This document shows, in pieces, positions 1 through 8,975 of a DNA stretch of 64,000 nt (position 1 is its first letter; each line of letters begins with the position of its first letter). The notes beneath the pieces were generated by a model. The model worked only from the letters and a program-made list of their open reading frames with translations, was not told where the DNA came from and did no database searches. The DNA is from Oscheius tipulae (lineage: Eukaryota; Nematoda; Chromadorea; Rhabditida; Rhabditidae), in contig JASJZH010000005.1 in the NCBI GenBank assembly GCA_037178975.1, positions 4,464,001 to 4,528,000 of the forward strand. Reading direction: 5' to 3'. The position numbers and the translations under genes were made by a program.

Positions 1-7
1 TGTTTAG

Positions 8-748
8 GAGCTACGAGCAAGGATGTAAGAAGTACAAGCCGACACTCAGGGTGAGTCCTCAGGGATGGTTCTAATGGTGAGAGTGCATCCATTTTCAGCT
101 AACCTGCGCAGCCATCGCCTTCGTCATCTGCTGTCTCGAGTTCTGGATGGCTTTGGAAGAGTATCTTCAGGCCAGAACGGGAAACCTCTTGGCTGCCGTA
201 TGTTCGGGTATGCTTCCTAGTTTCATAAGGCAACAGTTCAGGTCTTTTCTGTCTCCACGGGTTGGTCACAATCACATATTTCGTCGGAATCATTAAACAG
301 CGAGAATGTCTTTTGTTACCTTTCCTCACATGTCAGGTAGGGTGTCAGGTAATCCTTAGAAATTTACCGGTTTTCAGTTGATACTGGTTACTTCCCTTGG
401 TCTGCTGGTGATGATATGGTGGATTTGTACTCTTCTGACCTACTTTGACCTTGTGTCCTATCGAAGTCCTATTGGTTTGTTTCTTTTCTCACTAATCTAA
501 CTGAAACTGAATCTTAGAAAACCTTACCACCTCGGAGTTCTTCACAGTTGTGGGTGTAGCTCTTTTCATTTTCTTCATCCTTCTATTCAAGGCTTCCCAC
601 GTTCTTTACAAAGGCTATAAAAGGGTAGAACTTGAAAATATTTACAGGTAAGCAAATATGTTTGTCTGTACAAGATTAATTAAGGAAACGACTGGACAGA
701 AGTCTGGCAAGGAGTATCTCGAGTACAATACCACCAACTCAAGTCTGA
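8..748 (+). CDS. Multi-pass membrane protein, 3' part (gene runs off the left edge)
   Basis: Five exons read in one frame: 8-50, 99-197, 378-474, 518-647 and 685-748, stop TGA at 746-748, with GT/AG junctions and intron lengths 48, 180, 43 and 37 nt. Three long hydrophobic stretches are visible: one around AFVICCLEFW, one around LILVTSLGLLVMIWWICTLL, and one around FFTVVGVALFIFFILLF, so at least three membrane spans remain. The tail after the last span is short, basic and serine-rich. The fold is compatible with a MARVEL- or tetraspan-type protein, but no signature is decisive and I do not recognise the family. The 5' part lies outside the window. Its stop codon is 1 nt from that of the convergent IFT81 gene, so the two 3' UTRs must overlap. 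Confidence 0.6.
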
Positions 749-749
749 A

Positions 750-2887
750 TTAATATCGGTCTCGAGCCAAAGCGATCTTTGTCTCGAACATAGTCAAAAG
801 AGAGCGGTACATCAGAACCTAAATTCGGAGAACCCTTTGAAAATGAAATAGATCTACCTGCTGTTTAGCGAATTCAGGATCATTGGGTCCAGTATCCCGT
901 TTTCTCAGCTGTTCTGACTCGGTCTCAAGTTCCCTCAACTGTTCCTGGAGCTTTTCCAAGAAGGCTTCTCCTCCTTTGTCCAATTCATCAGCACTCTCTT
1001 CCAATCTGGTCATCTTCTCCTTCACTTTCTGTATTCCCTCAAGCGCTTGTTCCTTCCTCTGTTCGAGATCTATGACATCCTGTTTCAGATCAGCTGCACT
1101 TTGCTCTAACTGTTCTTTCCTTCTCTCGTACATTGTTCGGCGCTCCCGTACAATATCGTTCAGCTCCTAAGGTACATTTCTATTGGAGAACAAAAGACTT
1201 ACGTTAAACTTTGCCTGTTTGGCATCTTTCTGTCTCTTCAGCGGCTCGACCTCATCCTTCTTTCTGTCGAGATCGGCCATTAGTCGATTGATCATGTTCC
1301 GTAGTTCGGCTACATCGTCGGTTCTTGGGGCAGCAGTTTTCGGTCTTTCAGTCACTCGAATCTCCACGTCTTCCATCACTTCTCCTCCCATGCTTTGCTA
1401 AACTTAATACTATCTTTGTTTGACGCATAACATACAATTCTTTCTCGGAGCATGCCAAACTTCTTGGAGAGTCGTTCCATGGTCAGTCGGACTGTGTCTC
1501 TTTCTGCCACAAGGTCGTCCAGAACTCTTCGTTTCTTTTTGTACTGTAGTCCTCGTTCTCTCACACTGTTTGCATAGTCACGGAACTCTTTTCCACTGAT
1601 CACGTCCACACCAGACCTTGTTCGGATATCCCTCTTCTTCTGCTCGACTCTCGATTCGTATTGAGCCAGCTCTTGTCTGGCCTCTTGCAATTTTTGAGCA
1701 GCTCCTAGCTTTTTCCTTTCGACAGCTGCTGCCTGATGACGGAACACGCTGATGTTCTCCTCGTATCCTTCCTCTGCCCGGTCTCGTTCCTCTTCTAGAT
1801 TCTTCACCTTTTCACTCATATCAGCAATGCGTAGTTGTAACTGATGAACGTCGGCTTGACTCATAGCTGGAAGGTCGGATATCTTCTGTAGTTCGAAGAC
1901 TGCATGCCTCTTCTCCTCGATCTCGCTTGACAGCTTCGTCTGGACCATGTAGTTATTGGTGGCGATCTCATCTTCGAGCTGTTCGATCATGTGGGAAGGA
2001 TCTATGTTATCTCCAGCGGAGCGGAGCTCATTCAACTGGTTCCTCATCCTTTGAATGTTTTGCTCCAGATGGATTAACGAGTCTCTTTCCCGTTGACGCT
2101 GGATCTCCAACTCGGCTATTCGCTCCTTCTCTGTCCTCAAAGCAGTTGCCGAGGACATGTACTTGTCCAGCTGAGGAAGACTCTGTACTCGCCTCTCGGC
2201 CTTGTCGATCTTGTGACTCAAAGCCTCTTTCTCCTGATCCATCGTCTTCAAATCCAATTTGATCTCGTCTAGCATCATAGTCTCTTCTCGAATGTTCACG
2301 ACTCGATTGTGAACTTCCTGAACATTCCTTTTTATGTTTCTAAAATGAATACAAAGATAAACCTTGAACTGTTCACGGAGATCTGCCAACTCATTCTGGA
2401 GCGTCTCAATGTCCACATCATGAATCTCGCTAGGCACTTCGACTTTTATCAGGAACTTGGCCAAGTAGGCTCGTTCCTTGAGCATTTCGACATTCGAGAA
2501 GACGTAATAGAGCACTGGATAGACACTTTGCTTACGACCTTCGATCAGACCGGCCCTCCAGGTTTCCCTAAAGACAGTGTACTTGACTTAAAGTTTGCAT
2601 ACATTTCTTCCGGACTGCGCGGAGGTTTGAAGTTGATGATCCGCAGTTTCTGAAGGAGACGGACAGCGGAATCGTCAGCATTCTCCCTAGCAATATCGAC
2701 AGGGTCTGATTGAGTAATCCAACTAAACAGACTATATCAGTTGCTGTAGGAACCAAAACCTTAGAACATCGCTGAGAATCTGCAGAAGACGACTCTCCGG
2801 AAAGGAGTCAAACGAGATAATACTGGTACCCAGTGCAAAAGGCGGTTGATTCAAGGAGTCGACTATCAGTTGGAGTTGTTCAGTCAT
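750..2887 (-). CDS. ift81: Intraflagellar transport protein IFT81
   Basis: IFT81 is an IFT-B core subunit that pairs with IFT74 and binds tubulin through an N-terminal calponin-homology-like domain during cilium assembly. The start ATG is at 2885-2887. The N-terminal part has the family layout: LIVDSLNQPPF, then FDSFPESRLLQILSDVL, then YPVLYYVF followed by KERAYLAKFLIKVEVPSE. A coiled coil fills the remainder. Introns are at 2723-2759 (37 nt), about 2569-2602, 1398-1435 (38 nt), 1167-1202 (36 nt) and 819-857 (39 nt). The last exon gives a C-terminus ending ARDRY and stops at 750-752. The reading frame also stays open through 819, so retention of the last intron cannot be excluded. A further in-frame intron may lie near 2333-2367. 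Estimated length is about 600 residues, slightly shorter than the vertebrate protein. It sits 86 bp downstream of the Shisa-like gene, probably in the same transcription unit. Confidence 0.88.
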
Positions 2888-2973
2888 TCTTCAAGTTCAC
2901 ATTTATTGAATTGTACTGTAAAAACGAGATGAAACGGGAAAGAAAAGAGAAGGCCGGTTGTCATGGATACGAG
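2888..2973 (-). promoter_or_regulatory. Intercistronic spacer with candidate trans-splice acceptor before IFT81
   Basis: Between the stop of the Shisa-like gene (2974-2976) and the IFT81 start (2887) there are 86 bp. On the minus strand this holds a T-rich tract ending CTCGTTTTTACAG, about 25 nt before the IFT81 ATG. The form and distance fit a nematode spliced-leader acceptor inside an operon. This is an inference from spacing and signal only. Confidence 0.5.
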
Positions 2974-3564
2974 TCACCGCGAAGGTCTGACGAACATTCG
3001 GCGACGGTTCAAACGGCTCGTGGGACAGCACCAGCAGTAGAGAAAGATGAATACTGAATTTTTTGAGAGAATTAGATTAGTTTCCATACTCACAAGCAAA
3101 TAAAAGAAAGGCGGATACGAGGAGAGCGATCATGACTCCAGTATGCATCGGGAAACGACAACAGCTGGGTCTAAAACGGTATCTTGAACAATGTTGTCTT
3201 AGAATACTTGTGTATTCCAACGAATGAATGGAACCCACTTGTCATCTCCGTAGTAGAAGTAGGTGCAGCAGTAGACGTACTCGTCTGGATCGGACGGAGT
3301 TGGGCAATAGGCATGGTGACCTGTACTTTATTTTTGAAGAAAGTATTTGAACTAACCGGATCCTCCTTCACACCAATTGATGTTTCTTCCACTGAGAACA
3401 TCTGCCATCGACATACTATTGGTTGTGAGAACCTGCAAAAAGGCCAAGGTAGAGTCAACAAAAAGATAGCAAATACTGGTGTTCTTCCAACTCGAAAACA
3501 GGGGCACCAGGCTGAAAATGAAGACGGCGACGATTGTGCAATGGTCGAACGGCTGACTAAGCAT
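2974..3564 (-). CDS. Shisa-like cysteine-rich single-pass membrane protein
   Basis: Five exons join in phase: 3508-3564, 3357-3432, 3239-3320, 3094-3170 and 2974-3053, with introns of 75, 36, 68 and 40 nt, giving a 123-residue protein. Residues 1 to about 30 form a signal peptide (core IVAVFIFSLVL). A short ectodomain carries spaced cysteines: NWCEGG, AYCPTP, YVYCCTYFYYGDD, and PSCCRFP just before the membrane. The single span is around MIALLVSAFLLFALFIFLYC, followed by a short basic tail (RLNRRRMF). Two Cys-Cys pairs close to one transmembrane segment are typical of Shisa/VOPP1-like adaptors, which act in the secretory pathway and on receptor trafficking. The third junction was placed at the GTGGGT donor (3238) because only that choice keeps the membrane segment in frame. 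Exact orthology is unknown. Confidence 0.7.
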
Positions 3565-3822
3565 AAGACGATTGTTGTACGTGTGGCATAATATAGAAAA
3601 GGCTGTTCCGGCCGCTGTACGACTCTCTAATTTCGATTGATCGCCTTTTTGGAGTGAGTCTATATACTTCCTAATTCTTGATCGCATTCTCTTGCTATTT
3701 TTTCAGGCTCCTAATCTATGGGAAGCCCAGATACTCAAGTCTCTCAGTCAGAACGTATGTAAACTGGATGTCTATTTCTATCGGTCACTGCTCATTGAAA
3801 CTTCATTTTAAGTATGTTACTT

Positions 3823-3880
3823 ATACTGGTGTTCTTCCAACTCGAAAACAGGGGCACTGGGTACCAGTATTATCTCGTTT
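3823..3880. repeat. 58-bp patch composed of two copied neighbouring fragments
   Basis: Bases 3823-3857 are identical to 3473-3507 (35 bp, same orientation), the first 35 bases of intron 1 of the Shisa-like gene. Bases 3854-3880 are identical to the reverse complement of 2810-2836 (27 bp), which is coding sequence of IFT81 exon 1. The two copies overlap by the four shared bases GCAC. The patch therefore looks like a templated insertion made by two template switches at microhomology. Confidence 0.75.
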
Positions 3881-3959
3881 TTAACTTTATTACCGAGCAT
3901 CTTTTATTGACTTTTATTGAATCTCTTTTCTACAATTCTGTCTATTTCACCTTTCCCCG

Positions 3960-4568
3960 TCAAGCTAATGTCTTGCCGCGCTGCCAGCGTGTACGCAATA
4001 ACCCGTGCGGCAGTTCCTCTTCTTCTAATATTTCCTGTGCAGCTTCCAGGTTTGACATTTCTTTTATCTCTCCATCGATAACGAGACAGCTTTCAGCTTC
4101 ATCACGGGTCCTTTCATATATTCTTCCTCTTCCTTATTGGTAAGTCTTGTATACTTATTCCATCTAAACATTGGAGCTGTTTATGAAGAGAGGACGAAGA
4201 GTCGAGTAGCTTCTATTAATATTTGTGCGGCATCTGTCAGTCAAAGATACATCAAAAGTGTCGTATTAACGAGACTACCACCCAAAACGGACATCTTCTG
4301 GGACCCCCCAATCCAATGAAATTCTCAATCTGTCATAGCCATTAGCCCCGTCCATCCAATACACTCCCACCAACACAACTAATTTATTCGGTCTCATCAT
4401 ACTCGTCCGAACGGCCGGCTCCAGCCTCCTAATTAGATCCCTCACTCTACCCCTCTTTCCGCTATCCCAATCATACTTTTTGCCGAATGGGTCGACGGTC
4501 GCAGGATCCAACGGAAGAGATTCAGACGTAGGTCGGGGAAGGGACAATCGAATCCAACCTGCCAGCAC
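3960..4568 (-). CDS. Possible small hypothetical gene, exon structure unresolved
   Basis: Two minus-strand stretches look coding but I could not join them. The first is open from 4568 to about 4275 and includes PFGKKYDWDSGKRGRVRD and NKLVVLVGVYWMDGANGYD. The second is open from about 4140 to a stop at 3960-3962 and has an acidic run (LEAAQEILEEEELP) followed by a basic end (RTRWQRGKTLA). A middle piece near 4210-4245 (AAQILIEATRLF) might connect them. The first exon overlaps exon 1 and intron 1 of syntaxin-6 on the other strand, so one of the two could be a shadow. I do not recognise the product. If real, it would lie upstream of the Shisa-like gene in the same direction. Confidence 0.25.
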
Positions 4569-5492
4569 AAATGAATTGTTTCAGAGAGCTCGAGAAATCG
4601 TTGACGGTCGCCCAACGACTCACCAACAAACTCAACCAGACTGGACTGAACAGACAGGAAGCACAGTGGGCCGAGTCTGAGCTGAAAAAGTGTCTGCGAG
4701 CCATCTATTGGACCAGCGACGACTATCTGTTAGTTGTTTTTAAATCCACGAAAACAAAATATACAGACACACTCTCTCCGTCCTCGATCTCGAACCGGAG
4801 AAATCTCGTCTCTCAGTCGAAGATCGTCTGGCTAGATACGAATTTGCTCGGGCCTCGCGTCAATTTGCCGACGATCTCCGTGTCCACGTCCTCGGAATCG
4901 GCCTTCCTCCTTCGGATCATCCTCCTGTCAAGGTTGCTAAATCTTTTGATAGAAAAAGTAATTATGTTAGGTACATTCACGAATCACAATGGCAGCTGGA
5001 GGATCTTACAAGTACTCTCTCTTAAACAGTCAGGATGCGGATGATGATGGTCCTTCCGGATCGAGCAACAACTTTGAGGATATTATGCTCAAGCAACAGG
5101 TATTTTGTGTTTTTCGACTTACAAGCAAATCTGTAGCAAATAGTGAGAGAACAAGACGACAACCTAGAAATGGTGGGTCAATCTGTAACTACCCTGAAGA
5201 ACATGAGCTATCGTATAGGAGACGAATTGGACCAACAGGCCATGTAAGTCAGAATCTGTTAAAAATAGTGGAACCTTCAGAATGTTGGATGATTTGGGAC
5301 AAGACATGGAACGGGTAGATACGAAACTGGACGGGGTAATGAAGAAAATCGCCAAGCTGGCTCATCTCGACGACGGTTGGTTTCTTTTCCTAACCATTCT
5401 CAAAGTAACCTGCAGACAAGAGACAGTGCAAGGCGATAATAATCCTGAGCGCCATTCTCTTCTTCCTCGTCTTCATTCTGATCGTACTCTAA
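4487..5492 (+). CDS. stx6: Syntaxin-6/10 family Qc-SNARE
   Basis: Syntaxin-6 is a tail-anchored Qc-SNARE of the trans-Golgi and endosomes that mediates vesicle fusion. Seven exons join in phase: 4487-4527, 4585-4728, 4767-4932, 4971-5099, 5137-5243, 5281-5375 and 5416-5492, with introns of 37-57 nt. The N-terminal three-helix region carries the family pattern (DPTEEIQTELEKSLTVAQRL, then WAESELKKCLRAIYW). The SNARE motif follows, with LEMVGQSVTTLKNMSYRIG, a central Gln in DELDQQAIMLDDLG and MKKIAKLAHL. The C-terminal anchor is the run AIIILSAILFFLVFILIVL. The start at 4487 is chosen because it gives DP...EIQ in the expected place and a clean GTAGGT donor. POFUT1 begins only about 157 bp downstream on the same strand. 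Confidence 0.9.
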
Positions 5493-5630
5493 CATTCCAA
5501 GTCTCTGTCCAATTTATATGTGATATAAACTTCTATGTCCTCTCGTTTTGCCCTCTTCTCTTATCAGCAATCCCGTTAGGAGCGGAACGTGTGTATCTGT
5601 CGGTGGGTCAGTGTTATCTCTCGAGTCAAT

Positions 5631-5649
5631 GGTCCTTTTCCAGTCAGAA
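5631..5649 (+). promoter_or_regulatory. Candidate trans-splice acceptor before POFUT1
   Basis: The sequence GGTCCTTTTCCAG ends at 5643, six bases before the ATG at 5650. A 3' splice site this close to a start codon, about 150 bp after the preceding gene, fits spliced-leader addition within an operon. The alternative ATG at 5629 would lie inside this signal. Confidence 0.5.
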
Positions 5650-6976
5650 ATGTTGCTTCTCCCTCTACTCTTCTTGTCCACCTTAGCCACAAACATCGAC
5701 CCGAAAGGCTATGTCATCTTCTGTCCCTGCATGGGACGATTCGGTAATCAGATCGATCAGACTATTGGAGTCCTGGCCTTTGCTAGAAACATCGACAGAA
5801 CCCTCGTTCTGCCCAATTTCATCGAGTTCAAACACCCCAAAACTGTGAATTTCTGGTTTACCGGATCAGTAAAAAGTTTAGGAAATGATCCCCTTTGAAC
5901 ATCTCTTTCAATTGGAGGCTGTCAAAAGATTACATCGAGTAGTCACCATGTCAGACTTTGTCCAGAACATTGCTCCGAAAATCTGGCCAAAAGAAAAGAG
6001 AAAAGCTTTATGCTGGAATCCACGTGCCTCAATTTACGATTCGACTGCTCCGCCGGGCTGTCAGCCGAAAGAGGGCAATCCATTCGGACCCTATTGGGAC
6101 AAAATTGGAGTCAACTTCGTCGGGGACGAGTATTATGGACAGCTGCCCGGTGGATACGATCTCGAGGCGAGAGGATCCAGAAGTGCTTGGCTCGAAACGT
6201 GACTCTTTCTTATTTCTTAGCAAAATCTTTATCCAGATTCAATGCTACCGAGTTCCCAGTTCTGGCCTTCTCATCCGCTCCGGCTCATTTTCCATCGAGA
6301 TCGAAGGTTTGGGAGAACCAGAAATATCTCCGATGGGGAAGCCGAGTCCTGGGAAAGGCCAAGCAGTTCATTAAGGATGAGTTAGTGAGGCCTTTTGTGG
6401 GAGTACACCTCAGGAACAACAAAGATTGGGTAAACTGAGCTGACTACAAGTAAAAACCACTTCAGAATTCTGTCTGTGAACATGTGAATCCTCATGAGAA
6501 CAAGCCTCTTTTTGCTTCTGCTCAATGTCTCGGAGAGTTCCATCACATGGGATCACTGACCAAGGAAATATGTATGCCTTCGGCTGCTACTATCGTGGAC
6601 CATGTAAGACAGTTGTCTATGGATTCCAAATTCTTTTAAGATTGTCACAGAAGTCGGGAAGATTGGAGCTCAATCGGTCTTTGTAACCAGCGACCTCGAT
6701 CATATGATCGAGGAAATCAACGATGCTCTCAAAGCTTATGATGTACGTCTTAAGTATTGATCATAAAAAAAAAGCTCTCTTAAGATTCAAGCCCATCGCC
6801 TTCCGGAAGAAGATCCCTACGTGGCGTTGGCCATTCTTGGGCAATCTGACCATTTTATCGGGAACTGCGTCTCGACTTTTTCTCACATTGTCAAGAGGGA
6901 AAGAGACTATGCGAAAATACCCAAGACAACATCATACTTCGGCCTGAAAGTCGAGAAGAAACGACTAGAACTGTAA
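5650..6976 (+). CDS. pofut1: GDP-fucose protein O-fucosyltransferase 1
   Basis: POFUT1 adds O-linked fucose to Ser/Thr of EGF repeats (for example Notch) in the ER lumen, using GDP-fucose. Six exons join in phase: 5650-5844, 5882-6198, 6237-6429, 6466-6603, 6641-6742 and 6785-6976, with introns of 36-42 nt. A signal peptide ([13 protein letters not shown]) precedes the conserved start [14 protein letters not shown]. Other family blocks are [29 protein letters not shown] (with the HLR motif of the GDP-fucose site), [10 protein letters not shown] and [21 protein letters not shown]. The protein ends KKRLEL, a plausible KDEL-like ER retention signal as seen in other members. The start at 5650 is preferred because a splice acceptor lies 6 nt upstream. 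It sits between syntaxin-6 and SURF2 on the same strand. Confidence 0.92.
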
Positions 6977-7154
6977 CTACAGTAATCCACATTTTCAAAC
7001 GGGTCTCATCACGAAGAAACCTGTTATGCGCGTCAATTTGAAACCACTTTGTTGTGCCATCGAATATCACTTCATAAATTTTCTTCACTTCCCGTTCTTT
7101 TCCTTCTCAAAATAGTTTAACTCTAAAATATGTTGCTCGCCGTATAAACTTGCT

Positions 7155-7170
7155 ATTTTTGTTTTCCTAG
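7155..7170 (+). promoter_or_regulatory. Candidate trans-splice acceptor before SURF2
   Basis: A T-rich tract, TTTTTGTTTTCCTAG, ends at 7170, immediately before the SURF2 ATG at 7171. There is no room for a conventional 5' UTR in the same exon, and the spacer from the POFUT1 stop is only 194 bp. Spliced-leader addition at this site is the simplest reading. Confidence 0.55.
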
Positions 7171-7949
7171 ATGGGCAAAAAAGCTGGAAAGGCCAACGCA
7201 GCCCCCGCGACTCCAGCCAAACAAGGAAGTTACGAAGAAGTCAGGGAATACTTCGAGCCGTCGCAGAATGGAAAGGTTCGTTGATTTTCACCCAAAAATG
7301 CTATTTATTTGTTTCAGTTGAAGTGTGCGCTGACCGGCCACGATGTGCCCAATCGTCCGGCAGATCTCGAAAAGTACATCACGACCAGAGGATTCAGAGA
7401 TGCTCTCTTCGTCGAAAAAAATGTCAAATCACCCGAGATGCCCTTCTTCGACGAATTAGAGTATGTTTTTGTCGTTATTTGTGAAGAGTTCCGATTTCAG
7501 AGACAATAAAATCTACTGCAAACTGACAAGAAAAGTATTCAGTCGTGAGGCGAAAAGTTTCGAAAGTCATTTGAATGGCAACAGATTCAAGAGAGCTCTG
7601 CAGAAATGTGTTTTCTTTTATTTTACAAATTATTTTCAAAGCAGTTAAGGAATCCGGCTCCACGCTGGAAGAACGGCTCGAGAAATTGAAGGAAAAGCAG
7701 GAGAAGGAGATGGAAATGGAGGAGATGCTTGCGGAAGAGAACCAAAGTGACGAGGCCGAGGATGAAGAAGAAGAAGAGGACGAGATCGAAGATGATGACG
7801 ACGACGAAGAGAAAATGGAGACAGAGGAGAAGACCGAGGAGCCGAAGAAGGACGATTACGATTTCGGAGTACTGAGTCTCAAGGCGACGAAGCGGGTCAA
7901 TTCTGGCAAAGGCTGCTCCGATCGTCAGAAGAAGAAGAAGACGGCATAA
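7171..7949 (+). CDS. surf2: Surfeit locus protein 2 homologue
   Basis: SURF2 is a conserved nucleolar/nuclear protein linked to ribosome biogenesis. Four exons join in phase: 7171-7275, 7318-7460, 7501-7607 and 7645-7949, with introns of 42, 40 and 37 nt. After a basic N-terminus (MGKKAGKANAA) come the family blocks KCALTGHDVPNRPADLEKYI, ELEDNKIYCKLTRKVFSR and FESHLNGNRFKRALQKF. The C-terminal third is a long acidic run of Glu and Asp (about residues 165-200) followed by a lysine-rich end (KKKKTA). It is the last gene of the presumed syntaxin-6/POFUT1/SURF2 unit. The next gene is on the opposite strand. Confidence 0.88.
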
Positions 7950-8172
7950 TTGTTGAGTTTGTTACACGTTGTTATTTTTCATTTGTTAAACTTTGAAATT
8001 TATTCTTTTCTCGAACAAAAGAGCTTTCTGTCATCGGGACGAATAACCGCAGGGGAAAAACTAGTTTCGGAGTAAGAGATTCCTATTTACAAACAGCTGA
8101 AAAAAAAACTAAAAAGTATCACAAAGATGAAATGTTGAGATCCAGGTGACCGGCTGAAACTGATCTTGTTTC

Positions 8173-8616
8173 TTATTGTCTGTACTTTATACCTTGGAGG
8201 GGAGACTTCTTTTCGAATTTATCTAATTGTCGGTTGTTGTTCAAGAGCAGAATGTCCTGATGAGGGTTCTCGTCGTCGGCGAGAGAAGAACTGGTCATTT
8301 CAGAAGACGATGTGAAGGACGACATGTTCCCGTTGCATTCGTCAATATACGCCTGGTTCTCCGCAAAATTCTTCAAGGTTTCGGGAACCGTCGATGAGCG
8401 CGCAGGAAAGTTCTGAAAGCCATCCTTTAGAGCCAAGTGTTTCTATACAAACCTCATGTTTCTCCTCGGCAATCTCTCCGAGTCGCTCGTTCACCGGACT
8501 GACGAGACTGGTCACTGAAAACCGACACGGTACGAGAGCACTACACAGACAAGTTATGACATGAACTGTTGGGGGAATAACGATCAGAAACAGGGCAAGA
8601 AAGCGAGCGAAGAAAC
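8173..8616 (-). CDS. Unrecognised small protein, 3' part; 5' structure uncertain
   Basis: A minus-strand frame is open from about 8616 to a stop at 8173-8175, with one intron between HEENP-type exons: donor after AAACATGAG and acceptor before AACTTTCC, near 8413-8452 (about 40 nt). The predicted product has a hydrophobic stretch (FLALFLIVIPPTVHVITCLC), then VSPVNERLGEIAEEKHE, then a polar serine- and asparagine-rich tail ending QGIKYRQ. The hydrophobic part may instead be intronic, because an acceptor TTTTCAG also lies just before the TSLVSP segment; in that case an ATG near 8700 would give a short signal-peptide-like start. No family is recognised. It is convergent with SURF2 and lies downstream of KIF13 on the same strand. 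Confidence 0.4.
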
Positions 8617-8975
8617 CTGAGAAAAGAACATGCTATCACTCGCATATTCCCGTATCCGAAAAAGACGAACAACACGATATGAAGAGAGAAAAAAGCATGT
8701 TTTGTGCAAACCCGGCAAGGCGCCACACATCAATCAACTATTGTGAAACCTACATTTCCCGTTATACAACGGTTTCAGATTTAAGAAAGTTGGCCGAGCT
8801 GAAATGTTAGGGCTTGGATTGGTTCGTGTGGAAGCAAAGCCTCAGAGTGCCCGAGAGTGAAAGAATTCGGAAAGAGTCAAAGCTAAAGAGAGCGAAATGA
8901 GATAGGAGGCAGTGCGCACACATGCCGATCGGGGGGACTCGTTCTTCATTTTGTTTCTGGAAATAAGAAGAGAGG

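Noticed and set aside
648..684. A 27-nt intron in the first membrane-protein gene
   Set aside because: The next AG gives a 37-nt intron, the modal length, and an open frame to a stop at 748.
2568..2605. A 20-nt intron in IFT81 (GTCAAG to TTTAG)
   Set aside because: A donor 15 bases upstream (GTATGC) gives a normal intron of about 35 nt and an equally good protein join, so no ultra-short intron is needed.
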